A stretch of 29,511 nt of DNA from CAYQDR01 sp964416315 (GCA_964416315.1 CAYQDR010000053.1:1-29511); one strand, 5' to 3'. Shown: positions 12,884 through 21,652, numbered from the stretch's first letter. The notes: generated from the sequence alone by a model not told the origin. Numbers and translations are program-made.

Positions 12884-15622
12884 AGGACCTCGCGTGGGGT
12901 GTTTCTCGCGTTCGTCGCGATCCTGGCGCTCGCGGTCCTCCAAGCCGTGCCGTTCTACACCGACTGGCTCTGGTTCGAGGAGGTCGGCTACGGCGCCGTG
13001 TTCCTCCGCGTCCTCGGGCTGCGCGGCGTGCTCTTCCTCGTGGTCGGGCTGGTGAGCTTCCTCTTCCTCGAGGTGAATGTCCGGGCCGCGGCCTACGCAC
13101 GCCCCCCGGACGTCTTCTGGGAGCTGGAGGAGCCGCTGGGCCTGCCGAGCCGCGTGATCCTCGAGCCGCTCCTCCGCCGCGCGCTCACGCCCGCGACGGT
13201 GGCGCTCGCGCTGCTGTTCGGGCTCTCGGCGAGCGGCGAGTGGCAGACGCTCGTCGCCTACCAGCATGCCCAGCCCTTCGGCGTCCAGGATCCGCTCTTC
13301 GGCCGCGACGTCGGCTTCTACGTCTTCCGCCTGCCGCTCTGGCGCCGGGTCCTGGACTGGGCGTTCCTCCTCGTCGGCGCGACGCTCGTCGCGAGCGGCG
13401 TCCTCTACTTCCTCGGCCGGGTGCTCGTCCTGACGGCTCGCGCTCCGGTCATCACGACGCGCGCGCGCGCCCACCTGCTCGGTCTGCTGGCCGTACTCCT
13501 CTTCGTGAAGGCGATCGATTTCTACCTCGACCGCTTCGAGCTCCTGTACTCGCAGCGCGGGGCCGTTTTCGGCGCGACGTACACGGACGTCCATGCCACG
13601 CTGCCCGCGCTGTGGGTGCTGGCGGCGCTCGCGGCCCTCTGCGGGCTGACGGCGCTGGCGCAGGTCCTGGCACGGGGGGCCCGGCCGGTGATCGCGGGCC
13701 TCGCGCTGCTCGCGGTGGGGTGGGTCGGGGGGGTGGGCCTGTTCCCGGGTCTCGTCCAGCGACTCCGGGTGGCGCCGAACGCGCTGGTCTTCGAGAGCCC
13801 CTTCATCGCCCACCACATCCGGCTGACCCGGCAAGCCTTCGGGCTGGACCGCGTCGAGGAGCGGGAGTTCCCGGCCAGGGAGACGCTCGAGTTCGCGGAC
13901 CTCGCGCGCAACGCGGCGACGCTCCAGAACGTCCGCCTCTGGGATCGCGGACCGCTCCTGGCCACGTTCGCGCAGCTCCAGGAGATCCGCACCTACTACC
14001 GCTTCGTCGACGTGGACAACGACCGCTACGTCATCGACGGCGAGTACCGCCAGGTGATGCTCTCGGCGCGCGAGCTGTCCTACGCGACCCTGCCGCGCGA
14101 CCCCCGCGGTCGGGACACGGACCGGCAGTGGATCAACGAACGCCTCCAGTACACGCACGGCTACGGCGCGGTCGTGGGTCCGGTCAACCGGATCACGCCG
14201 GAGGGGCTCCCCGAACTGTTCGTGCGGGACATCCCCCCGGCGGCCGCGACGCCGACGCTCCGGATCGCGCGACCGGAGATCTACTACGGGGAGATCGCCA
14301 ACGACTACGTGTTCGTGCGCACGCGCTCGCGCGAGATCGACTACCCCTCCGGGGACGAGAACGTCTACACGACCTACGAGGGGCGCGGCGGCGTGCCCGT
14401 GGGCGGGTTCTTCCGCCGCCTCCTGTTCGCGCTGCGGTTCGGCTCCTACCGGATCCTCCTGAGCGACGAGATCGGGTCGGAGAGCCGGGCGATGTACTAC
14501 CGGCAGGTGGGCCAGCGCGTCCGGCGCATCGCGCCGTTCCTCCGGTTCGACGAGGACCCGTACCTCGTGATCCGCGCGGACGGGACGCTCGTCTGGCTGA
14601 TCGACGCCTACACCGTCACCGATCGGTTCCCGTACTCGGAGCGGGTCGCCGGGCTGGGCAACTACGTGCGGAACTCCGCGAAGGCGGTGGTCGACGCCTA
14701 CCACGGGAGCGTCACCTTCTACGTCGCGCACGCCCAGGACCCGCTGGTCCGTGCGTACGGCCAGGCGTTCCCGGGCCTGTTCCGCCCGCTGGCCGACATG
14801 CCCGCCGACCTCCGGGCCCACATCCGCTACCCGGCGGGCCTGGTCGCGGTGCAGGCGCGGATGTACGCCACGTACCACATGCAGGACCCCCGCGTCTTCT
14901 ACAACAAGGAAGACCTCTGGTCCATCCCGCGCCGGCCGGAAGGGCAGGGGGAGCGGGAGCTCGAGCCCTACTACACGATCATGCGGCTGCCGGGGGAGCC
15001 CCGGGAGGAGTTCGTGCTCCTGATGCTCTTCACGCCGCTCCGGCGGGACAACATGATCGCCTGGCTCGCCGCGCGGTCGGACGGCGAGCAGTACGGTCGG
15101 CTCACGGCGTTCCTCTTCCCCAAGCAGCGGCTCATCTACGGGCCGCGGCAGATCGCCGCGCGGATCGACCAGGACCCCGTCATCTCGCAGCAGCTCTCGC
15201 TCTGGAACCAGCGGGGCTCGACGGTCATCCGCGGGAGCCTCCTCGCCATCCCCGTCGAGGAGTCGCTGATCTACGTCGAGCCGCTCTACCTCGCCGCCGA
15301 GAAGGGCTCGATCCCGGAGCTCAAGCGCGTGTTCGTCGCCTACAGTAACCAGATCGCCATGGAGGAGACCCTCGAGGCGTCGATCCAGGCGATCTTCGGG
15401 CGGCGGCGGCTCGGCGCGGCCGTCGCGCGGCTCCCCGCGGTGCCCGAGGCCCCGGCCACCGGCGACGGCCTGGGCGCCCTCGTCGGCCGCGCCTGGGAGG
15501 CCTGGAGCCGGGCCCAGGAGTCGCTGCGACGCGGCGACTGGAGCGGGTACGGCGAGGCGCAGAAGCGCCTCGAGGAGGCGCTGCGCGCGCTCCGCGAGCG
15601 GGCGGAGCCACCGGGCCGATAG
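12881..15622 (+). CDS. UPF0182 family membrane protein
   Basis: Member of the conserved, uncharacterised UPF0182 (COG1615) family. The 913-residue length is typical. The N-terminal third holds about seven transmembrane segments (approximately 6-26, 46-66, 102-120, 160-184, 200-218, 240-262, 268-290). Family hallmarks are DWLWFEEVGY (28-37) and DPLFGRDVGFYVFRLP (137-152). The remaining ~600 residues form a large, mostly soluble domain, probably extracytoplasmic, with YTHGYGAVVGPVNR and the IYYGEIANDYVFV region. No enzymatic motif is recognised and function is unknown. The start ATG 12881 is the right-hand ATGA of the repeat element, with a G6 tract as the only Shine-Dalgarno-like feature. The gene is probably coupled to the GT2 through the repeat's mini-ORF, hinting at a role in envelope glycan or lipid biology. 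Confidence 0.9.
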   Translation: MRTSRGVFLAFVAILALAVLQAVPFYTDWLWFEEVGYGAVFLRVLGLRGVLFLVVGLVSFLFLEVNVRAAAYARPPDVFWELEEPLGLPSRVILEPLLRRALTPATVALALLFGLSASGEWQTLVAYQHAQPFGVQDPLFGRDVGFYVFRLPLWRRVLDWAFLLVGATLVASGVLYFLGRVLVLTARAPVITTRARAHLLGLLAVLLFVKAIDFYLDRFELLYSQRGAVFGATYTDVHATLPALWVLAALAALCGLTALAQVLARGARPVIAGLALLAVGWVGGVGLFPGLVQRLRVAPNALVFESPFIAHHIRLTRQAFGLDRVEEREFPARETLEFADLARNAATLQNVRLWDRGPLLATFAQLQEIRTYYRFVDVDNDRYVIDGEYRQVMLSARELSYATLPRDPRGRDTDRQWINERLQYTHGYGAVVGPVNRITPEGLPELFVRDIPPAAATPTLRIARPEIYYGEIANDYVFVRTRSREIDYPSGDENVYTTYEGRGGVPVGGFFRRLLFALRFGSYRILLSDEIGSESRAMYYRQVGQRVRRIAPFLRFDEDPYLVIRADGTLVWLIDAYTVTDRFPYSERVAGLGNYVRNSAKAVVDAYHGSVTFYVAHAQDPLVRAYGQAFPGLFRPLADMPADLRAHIRYPAGLVAVQARMYATYHMQDPRVFYNKEDLWSIPRRPEGQGERELEPYYTIMRLPGEPREEFVLLMLFTPLRRDNMIAWLAARSDGEQYGRLTAFLFPKQRLIYGPRQIAARIDQDPVISQQLSLWNQRGSTVIRGSLLAIPVEESLIYVEPLYLAAEKGSIPELKRVFVAYSNQIAMEETLEASIQAIFGRRRLGAAVARLPAVPEAPATGDGLGALVGRAWEAWSRAQESLRRGDWSGYGEAQKRLEEALRALRERAEPPGR

Positions 15623-15660
15623 TCGCTGTCCTGGCCCGAGCGAGTCCACACGCTCTGCCC

Positions 15661-15754
15661 GAAGCGCTCCGAGCGCGGGCTTTGCCCGCGCAATCGATCC
15701 GGGGGGGGAGGTTCGGCCCCCCGAAACAAAGGGGGGCGAAGCCCCCCGCCGAGG
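15661..15754 (+). repeat. Dispersed palindromic repeat, copy C
   Basis: Carries the same gaagcgctccgagcgcggg core and identical GCGCGGGC-TTT-GCCCGCGC hairpin (15673-15691) as copy A. The G-rich spacer and a terminal hairpin GGGGGGC-GAA-GCCCCCC (15731-15747) follow. It fills the space between the convergent UPF0182 and lptFG genes. Confidence 0.8.
15724..15747 (-). terminator. Intrinsic terminator of lptFG
   Basis: On the minus strand, nine bases past the lptFG TAA: GGGGGGC-TTC-GCCCCCC (15747-15731) followed directly by TTTGTTT (15730-15724). The hairpin belongs to repeat copy C, so the repeat supplies the terminator. Confidence 0.8.
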
Positions 15755-15755
15755 T

Positions 15756-18095
15756 TTAGGTCCGGGCGCGGAGAAACAGGAACAGGCCGAGGGTGCCGAA
15801 GAGCAGGTTGGCGGACCAGGCGGCCACGATCGGGGGCAGGATGTCAGTCCGCGCGAGGGCCACCGCCGCCGAGTGGACGAGGAAGTAGCCGAGGCCCAGG
15901 GCGAGGCCGATCGCGATCCCGATCAACCGGCCCCCGCGCGGGGAGACCAGCGCGAAGGGGATCCCGACCAGCGCCATGATCAGGTGCGCGAACGGGAAGG
16001 CGATCTTCGAATGGAGGTCCACGAGGTACTTCCCGACCTTGTGGCCGGCGGCCTGCAGGCGCTGGATGTACGCGCGGAGCTCGACGTAGTTCATCACGTC
16101 GGGCGCCTTGGGGATCTGGGCGAAGTCGGCGAATCGCTCCGGGAGCCGCACCGTGGTCAGCGAGAACGGCCGGACGCGGTCCGCCGCGCCCGGCTCGAAC
16201 TCGCGCAGCATCCCGTCGCGCAGCTCCCAGGCCTGATCCAGCTCCCGCCACCGCATGCCGCGGGCGTCCCACCGCCGCAGGAGGCCGAAGCTCGGGCCGA
16301 GCTCCAGGATGGAGACGCCGCTCATCTCCCGGTTGGCGGGGTCCAGCAGGTCGATGTGGTAGATCCGGCTCTCCGGTCCCTGGGTCTCACGGCTCCGGTA
16401 CCAGATCTGCGTGCGCTTCTGGAGCTGAGGCAGGGTCCGCTTCTTGATCTTCGCCTCGTCGACCTCGGTGCCTTTCTGGTTGAGGACGGGGAGCACGATC
16501 TCCTGGAAGGAGAGGGAGGCCAGCGTCACCACGGCCGCCAGGGCGAAGACGGGGAGGCTCACCCGGTAGAGGCTGATGCCGCCGGCCTTCAGCGCCGTCA
16601 GCTCGTTGCTCCGCGAGACCCCGAGGAAGAGCAAGATCGAGCTCATCAGGACCACGATGTGCAGCCCCTGGTAGACGAAGGGCGGCGTCCGGTAGAGGAA
16701 GTGCTCGAGGACGTACCGGAGCGGGGGCTTCATCCGCATGTACCGATCGAGCGTCGTCATGAGATCGCCGATCACGACGACCACCGTGGCGAGCGCGACC
16801 CCGTAGGCAAGGAGCGTCAGGAACTCCCGCGTCAGGTAGCGGTCCACGATGTGCGGGGCGTTTCGCCGCGCGACCCGGGGTGCGCCGCGCCGGCGCGGCG
16901 CCGCCGTCCCGCCGGCCGGGCGCCCGAGGCGGCGCCATCGGACCACGACCTCGGCCGCGGCGCGGTCGGCGAGCGCCGAGAGCACGAGCGGGCGCTGGCG
17001 AACGTGCGCCCAGAGGAGGTACAGGGCGATCCCGCCCACGATCATGTTGGGCCCCCACATCGCCAGCCACGGGGGGAGGCGCCCCGCGTCGCCGAGCTGC
17101 TCACCGAGCGTCAGGGAGATGTAGTAGAAGAGCACGATCGGGAGCATCGTGACGAACGCGGCCCAGCGGCCCCCGCGGTGGGCGCGGATGCCCAGGGGGA
17201 CGCCGAGCACGGCGAAGACCAGGCACGCGGTCGGGATCGCGTACTTCTTGTGGATCTCCACCCAGTAGGGGTTCGCGTTGGCGCGGGTGCGGGCGGCCTC
17301 CGCCGCCATGTGCCGCAGCTCGCCCAGGGTCATCTCCCGGTCGCCCTTCGGCGCCTCCCCCTGGCGCACGATCGGGTTCTCGATCGTCAGCGTGAGGTCG
17401 TAGAGGCGGAACATCACCTGGCGGTACTTCTGGAAGCTCCGCGGCACCGTCTCGTGCACCGTGCCGTTCAGGAGCCGGAGCGTCACCCGCTGGCTGCGCT
17501 CGTCCGACAGGAGGCGCCCTTCCTCGGCCGTGATGACCCGCAGCTCGTCCGGGTTCCGCTCGTCGGCGACGAACACGCGGCGCAGCTGCACCTGGTCGGG
17601 CGCCATCTCCTCCACGTAGATGACGAAGTGGCCGAACGCGTCGCTGAAGACGCGCTCTTTGATCGCGACCGAGGCCTGGCTCCGGAGGATGTCGAAGACG
17701 AGGGACTTGAACGCGTGGTTGGCGCGCGGCACGGCCTCCGCCATCAGGACAGCCGTCAGGAGGGCGGTGCCGAGGCCGAACACGAGGACGGGCCGGAGGA
17801 GGCGCAGCGGGCCCACGCCGGACGCCTTGAGGGCGACGACCTCCATGTCGGCCGACAGGCGCCCGAAGGCGACGAGGATGCCCAGCAGGAACCCGAGCGG
17901 AATGGTGAGGACGAGGAAGGCCGGGAGGATGTACGTCAGGAGCAGCAGGACCAGGTGGAAGGGCACGCCCTTGTTGATGATGAGGTCCGTCAGGTCGAAG
18001 ACCTTGTCGATCAGGAGGAGGAACGTGAAAACGAACAGCCCGAGGAAGAAGGGGAGGGTGAGCTCCTTCCAGACGTAGCGGTCGAGGATCTTCAC
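15756..18095 (-). CDS. lptFG: LptF-LptG fusion, LPS export ABC transporter permease
   Basis: LptF and LptG normally form a heterodimer in the inner membrane that, with LptB and LptC, extracts lipopolysaccharide. Here both are in one 779-residue chain. Residues 1-369 are a complete LptF/G permease: MKILDRYVWKEL, helices, coupling motif EVVALKASG (85-93), periplasmic beta-domain, then three helices. A basic, Arg/Pro-rich linker (about 370-413) leads to the second permease, 414-779, starting HIVDRYLTREF with coupling motif ELTALKAGG (498-506). The linker would lie in the cytoplasm. The start GTG 18095 is preferred over ATG 18104 because MKILDRY is the family N-terminus and an extended -10 covers the ATG. 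No lptA, lptB or lptC is in the window. The gene is alone on the minus strand, with an intrinsic terminator. Confidence 0.92.
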   Translation of the reverse strand: MKILDRYVWKELTLPFFLGLFVFTFLLLIDKVFDLTDLIINKGVPFHLVLLLLTYILPAFLVLTIPLGFLLGILVAFGRLSADMEVVALKASGVGPLRLLRPVLVFGLGTALLTAVLMAEAVPRANHAFKSLVFDILRSQASVAIKERVFSDAFGHFVIYVEEMAPDQVQLRRVFVADERNPDELRVITAEEGRLLSDERSQRVTLRLLNGTVHETVPRSFQKYRQVMFRLYDLTLTIENPIVRQGEAPKGDREMTLGELRHMAAEAARTRANANPYWVEIHKKYAIPTACLVFAVLGVPLGIRAHRGGRWAAFVTMLPIVLFYYISLTLGEQLGDAGRLPPWLAMWGPNMIVGGIALYLLWAHVRQRPLVLSALADRAAAEVVVRWRRLGRPAGGTAAPRRRGAPRVARRNAPHIVDRYLTREFLTLLAYGVALATVVVVIGDLMTTLDRYMRMKPPLRYVLEHFLYRTPPFVYQGLHIVVLMSSILLFLGVSRSNELTALKAGGISLYRVSLPVFALAAVVTLASLSFQEIVLPVLNQKGTEVDEAKIKKRTLPQLQKRTQIWYRSRETQGPESRIYHIDLLDPANREMSGVSILELGPSFGLLRRWDARGMRWRELDQAWELRDGMLREFEPGAADRVRPFSLTTVRLPERFADFAQIPKAPDVMNYVELRAYIQRLQAAGHKVGKYLVDLHSKIAFPFAHLIMALVGIPFALVSPRGGRLIGIAIGLALGLGYFLVHSAAVALARTDILPPIVAAWSANLLFGTLGLFLFLRART

Positions 18096-18102
18096 TGCGG
18101 CC

Positions 18103-18111
18103 ATTCTAGCA
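18103..18111 (-). promoter_or_regulatory. Extended -10 promoter for leaderless lptFG mRNA
   Basis: Minus strand TGC-TAGAAT (18111-18103), seven bases before GTG 18095. Transcription would start at or next to the GTG, giving a leaderless mRNA. No recognisable -35 box or Shine-Dalgarno is seen. Confidence 0.55.
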
Positions 18112-18155
18112 GGAACGACCCGACGCGGGCGCGGCGTGTAAACGTCGGCACGCGA

Positions 18156-18164
18156 TGGTAAAAT
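18156..18164 (+). promoter_or_regulatory. Extended -10 promoter for leaderless valS mRNA
   Basis: TGG-TAAAAT (18156-18164), seven bases before GTG 18172. It mirrors the lptFG promoter in motif and spacing. No Shine-Dalgarno precedes either the GTG or the ATG at 18163, which overlaps the -10. Confidence 0.55.
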
Positions 18165-18171
18165 GACGCTC

Positions 18172-20838
18172 GTGCGCGAGCCGTCCGACGCCGCGACCCG
18201 CCCCGCGACCGCGCTCCCCGATCGTTACGAGCCCCGCCAGGTGGAGGAGGCGTGGTACCGGACGTGGGAGCAGCGCGGCTACTTCCGCGCCGACCCCTTC
18301 GCGAAGGCCAAGCCGTACTGCATCGTGATCCCGCCCCCGAACGTGACGGGCTCGCTCCACATCGGGCACGCCCTGAACAACACCCTCCAGGACATCCTCA
18401 TCCGGTGGAAGCGGATGGAGGGGTTCAACACGCTCTGGCAGCCCGGCACCGACCACGCGGGGATCGCGACTCAGGTCGTGGTCGAGCGCCGGCTCGTGGC
18501 CGAGGGCACGAGCAAGGAGGCGATCGGCCGCGAGGCGTTCCTCCGGCGCGTCTGGCAGTGGAAGGAGGAGTCCGGGGGCACCATCACCCGGCAGCTCAGG
18601 CGGCTCGGCGCGTCGTGCGACTGGGAGCGGGAGCGCTTCACGATGGACCCCGGCCTGTCGGCCGCCGTGCGCGAGGTCTTCGTGCGGCTGTGGGAGGAAG
18701 GCCTCGTCTACCGCGGCGATTACATCGTCAACTGGTGCCCGCGCTGCCGCACGGTGTTGTCCGACCTGGAGGTCGAGCACGAGGAGCGGGACGCGGAGCT
18801 CTACTACATCAAGTACGGGCCGCTCGCGCTGGCGACCGTCCGCCCCGAGACGAAGCTCGGCGACACCGCGCTCGCCGTGCACCCGAAGGACAAGCGCTAC
18901 GCCCGGTACGTCGGTCAGACCCTGACGGTCCCCTCCGTCGAGGGGACGATCCAGATGAAGGTCATCGCCGACCCCGCGGTGGACCCGAAGTTCGGGACCG
19001 GCGTGATCAAGGTCACCCCGGCCCACGACCCGGCCGACTTCGAGATCGGGCGGCGCCACGGCCTCGAGGTCCGCCAGGTCATCGACTTCGAGGCGAAGAT
19101 GAACGCCCGGGCGGGGAAGTACGCCGGCCTCGACCGCTTCGAGTGCCGGAAGCGGATCGTCGAGGACCTGCGAGCGCTCGGGCTCATCGAGAAGACCGAG
19201 CCCTACCGGCACCGGGTCGGCGTGTGCTACCGGTGCAAGACCGTCGTGGAGCCCCTGGTCTCGCGCCAGTGGTTCGTCCAGGTCAAGCCGCTCGCCGAGC
19301 GCGCGATCAAGGCGGTGCGGGAGCGCCGGACGCGCATCGTCCCCCGGATGTGGGTGAAGACCTACTACGCCTGGATGGAGAACATCCGTCCCTGGTGCGT
19401 CTCGCGGCAGCTCTGGTGGGGCCACCGCCTGCCGGTCTGGTACTGCGACGCCGATGGCTCGACGCACGTCTCGCGCGAGGACCTGACGGAGTGCCCGCAG
19501 TGCACGGGGCCGCTCCGCCAGGACGAGGACGTCCTCGACACCTGGTTCTCTTCCGGGCTCTGGCCATTCTCCACTCTCGGCTGGCCCCGCGAGACGCCGG
19601 AGCTCCGCACCTTCTACCCCACGGCCTGCCTCGTCACCGGCTTCGACATCCTGTTCTTCTGGGTCGCGCGAATGATGATGCTCGGCCTGCACGTGATGAA
19701 CGAGGTGCCCTTCCGCGACGTCTACATCCACGCCCTGGTGCGGGACGTGGAGGGGCAGAAGATGTCGAAGTCGCGCGGGAACGCCATCGACCCGCTCGAG
19801 GTGATGGACCAGTACGGAACCGACGCCCTCCGCTTCACCCTCGCCGCGCTGGCCGCGCAGGGGCGCGACATCCGGCTGTCCACGGACCGGATCGAGGGGT
19901 ACCGCAACTTCGCCAACAAGCTCTGGAACGCCGCCCGGTTCGTCCTGTCGAACCTCGACGGCTACCGGCCCGCGCGCGCCCGGAAGGCCGCCCCCGGGCT
20001 GGCGGACCGCTGGATCCTGAGCCGCCTGACCCACACGATCGCCGCGGTCCGCCGGGCCCTGGGCGCCTACCGCTTCAACGACGCGGCGAGCGCCATCTAC
20101 CAGTTCCTCTGGCACGAGTACTGCGACTGGTACGTCGAGTGGTCGAAGTTGACGCTCTACCACGGCGAGGACCGCGCGGCACGGGCGCGCACGCAGGCCA
20201 CGCTCGTCGAGGTGCTCGAGACGACGCTCCGCCTCCTCCACCCCTTCATGCCGTACATCACGGAGGAGGTGTGGCAGCGGCTGCCGAAGGGACCCCGGGC
20301 GCCCGAGAGCATCATGATCGCCCGCTTCCCGCGCCCGCGGCGGCGCGAGGTGGACCTCGCGGTGGAAGCCGACATGCGGGTCCTGATGGCAGTCGTGACG
20401 GCGGTCCGGAACGTCCGGAGCGAGATGCAGATCCCGCCGGCTCGGCCGCTCGCTGTGGTCGTGCGCCCGCCCGACGCCACGCGGGCGCGTGTCCTCGCCG
20501 CCGCGGGGCCGGCGCTCGCCGCCCTCGCCCGCGCGGAGGTGCGGGTGGACCCCGAGGCTGCCCGGCCGCCGCAGTCGGCCCTGGCCCTCGCCGAGGGGTG
20601 TGAGGTGTACATCCCGCTGGAAGGCGTCGTGGACCTCGCCGCGGAGCGCCAGCGGTTGGGGCGGGAACTCGCGCGCACCGAGGCGGAGCTGGCCCGGCTC
20701 GAGGCGCGTCTGGGCCGCGCGGAGTTCCGCGAGCGCGCGCCCGCCGACGTCGTCGCGCGGGAGGAGGCGCGCCGCGCGGAGCAGCTCGCCCTTCGCGCGA
20801 AGCTCCACGACGCGATCGAGCGGCTCGGCGCCTCCTGA
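18172..20838 (+). CDS. valS: Valyl-tRNA synthetase
   Basis: Charges tRNA-Val. The 888-residue class I synthetase has the N-terminal PPPNVTGSLHIGHALN with HIGH at 63-66, then GTDHAGIATQ (valine-type signature). The CP1 editing domain occupies roughly 190-340. KMSKS is at 530-534 in GQKMSKSRGN. The anticodon-binding helical domain contains LWHEYCDWYVEWSK. The C-terminal coiled coil (about 820-885) is typical of ValRS. The start GTG 18172 is preferred because of the extended -10 seven bases upstream; ATG 18163 would add three residues at the unconserved N-terminus. It is divergent from lptFG and heads a valS-birA-coaX operon, with birA starting eight bases after the stop. Confidence 0.97.
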   Translation: MREPSDAATRPATALPDRYEPRQVEEAWYRTWEQRGYFRADPFAKAKPYCIVIPPPNVTGSLHIGHALNNTLQDILIRWKRMEGFNTLWQPGTDHAGIATQVVVERRLVAEGTSKEAIGREAFLRRVWQWKEESGGTITRQLRRLGASCDWERERFTMDPGLSAAVREVFVRLWEEGLVYRGDYIVNWCPRCRTVLSDLEVEHEERDAELYYIKYGPLALATVRPETKLGDTALAVHPKDKRYARYVGQTLTVPSVEGTIQMKVIADPAVDPKFGTGVIKVTPAHDPADFEIGRRHGLEVRQVIDFEAKMNARAGKYAGLDRFECRKRIVEDLRALGLIEKTEPYRHRVGVCYRCKTVVEPLVSRQWFVQVKPLAERAIKAVRERRTRIVPRMWVKTYYAWMENIRPWCVSRQLWWGHRLPVWYCDADGSTHVSREDLTECPQCTGPLRQDEDVLDTWFSSGLWPFSTLGWPRETPELRTFYPTACLVTGFDILFFWVARMMMLGLHVMNEVPFRDVYIHALVRDVEGQKMSKSRGNAIDPLEVMDQYGTDALRFTLAALAAQGRDIRLSTDRIEGYRNFANKLWNAARFVLSNLDGYRPARARKAAPGLADRWILSRLTHTIAAVRRALGAYRFNDAASAIYQFLWHEYCDWYVEWSKLTLYHGEDRAARARTQATLVEVLETTLRLLHPFMPYITEEVWQRLPKGPRAPESIMIARFPRPRRREVDLAVEADMRVLMAVVTAVRNVRSEMQIPPARPLAVVVRPPDATRARVLAAAGPALAALARAEVRVDPEAARPPQSALALAEGCEVYIPLEGVVDLAAERQRLGRELARTEAELARLEARLGRAEFRERAPADVVAREEARRAEQLALRAKLHDAIERLGAS

Positions 20839-20845
20839 GGGGCGG

Positions 20846-21652
20846 GTGAGCTGGGCACCGCCCCCGCTCGAGCCGGCCCCGGACGCGCGGCTCACGCGCG
20901 CGTTCGCGGGGTGCCTCCCGGGCGGCCGCCTGGCGGGTCCGCTCCTCGCCTTCCGCTCCGTGGCCTCCACCCAGGCGGTCTGCCGGGCCCTCGCCGAGGC
21001 CGGCGCGCCGGAGGGCACGGTGGCGCTCGCGGACCACCAGACGGCGGGCCGCGGTCGACGCGGACGCGTCTGGGTGGCGCCGTCCGGCGCGGCCCTCCTC
21101 GTGTCCTGTCTGCTCCGCCCGCCGCTCCCGCCGGCCCGCTGGTCCGACCTCATGCTCGTGGCCGCCTGCGCGGTCGCCGAAGGCCTGGCGGCCGTCACCG
21201 GCCTCGCGCCCCGGCTCCGGTGGCCGAACGACGTCCTGGTCGAGGGGCGGAAGCTGGCGGGCATTCTCGCCGAAGGCGTGGTCGGCCCGGCGCCGTTCGT
21301 CGTCCTCGGCATCGGCGTGAACGTCGCGCAGGGCGCCGACGACTGGCCGGCCGACCTCGCGGGCCTCGCCGTCGCGCTCGCCGAGCTGGGTCACCGTGTG
21401 CCCCGCGAGGCCGTGCTCGCCGCCATCCTGGATCGCCTCGCGGCGCGCTACGAGGAGCTCCTCCGCGAGGGGCTCGAGCCGGCGCGGGAGGCCTGGCGCC
21501 GGCGCGGGGCGTTCGGCGCACGGGTCGAGGCGCACGGCGTGCGCGGCGTGGCGCTGGACCTCGCGCCGGACGGGGCCCTGCTGATCCGAGCGGACGACGG
21601 CGAGACGGTCGCGATCGGAAGCGGCGAGGTGGCCGCCCAGCGGGCGGAGTGA
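20846..21652 (+). CDS. birA: Biotin-[acetyl-CoA-carboxylase] ligase, monofunctional
   Basis: Activates biotin with ATP and attaches it to the biotin carboxyl carrier of biotin-dependent carboxylases. The 268-residue protein has the biotinyl-5'-AMP loop GRGRRGRVW (68-76), RWPNDV (125-130) and KLAGILAE with K136, the equivalent of the conserved active-site lysine. A C-terminal SH3-like segment ends in IGSGEV. There is no N-terminal winged-helix domain, so it is a class I ligase without the BirA repressor function. The start GTG 20846 is chosen for GAGG at 20837-20840, overlapping the valS stop. The frame is open further upstream inside valS, but that part does not resemble the family. The stop overlaps the coaX start by one base (TGATG). 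Confidence 0.93.
   Translation: MSWAPPPLEPAPDARLTRAFAGCLPGGRLAGPLLAFRSVASTQAVCRALAEAGAPEGTVALADHQTAGRGRRGRVWVAPSGAALLVSCLLRPPLPPARWSDLMLVAACAVAEGLAAVTGLAPRLRWPNDVLVEGRKLAGILAEGVVGPAPFVVLGIGVNVAQGADDWPADLAGLAVALAELGHRVPREAVLAAILDRLAARYEELLREGLEPAREAWRRRGAFGARVEAHGVRGVALDLAPDGALLIRADDGETVAIGSGEVAAQRAE

Noticed and set aside
20489..20845. Longer N-terminus for BirA that might hold a DNA-binding domain
   Set aside because: It would overlap the valS C-terminal coiled coil out of frame and shows no winged-helix pattern. GTG 20846 has a proper Shine-Dalgarno.
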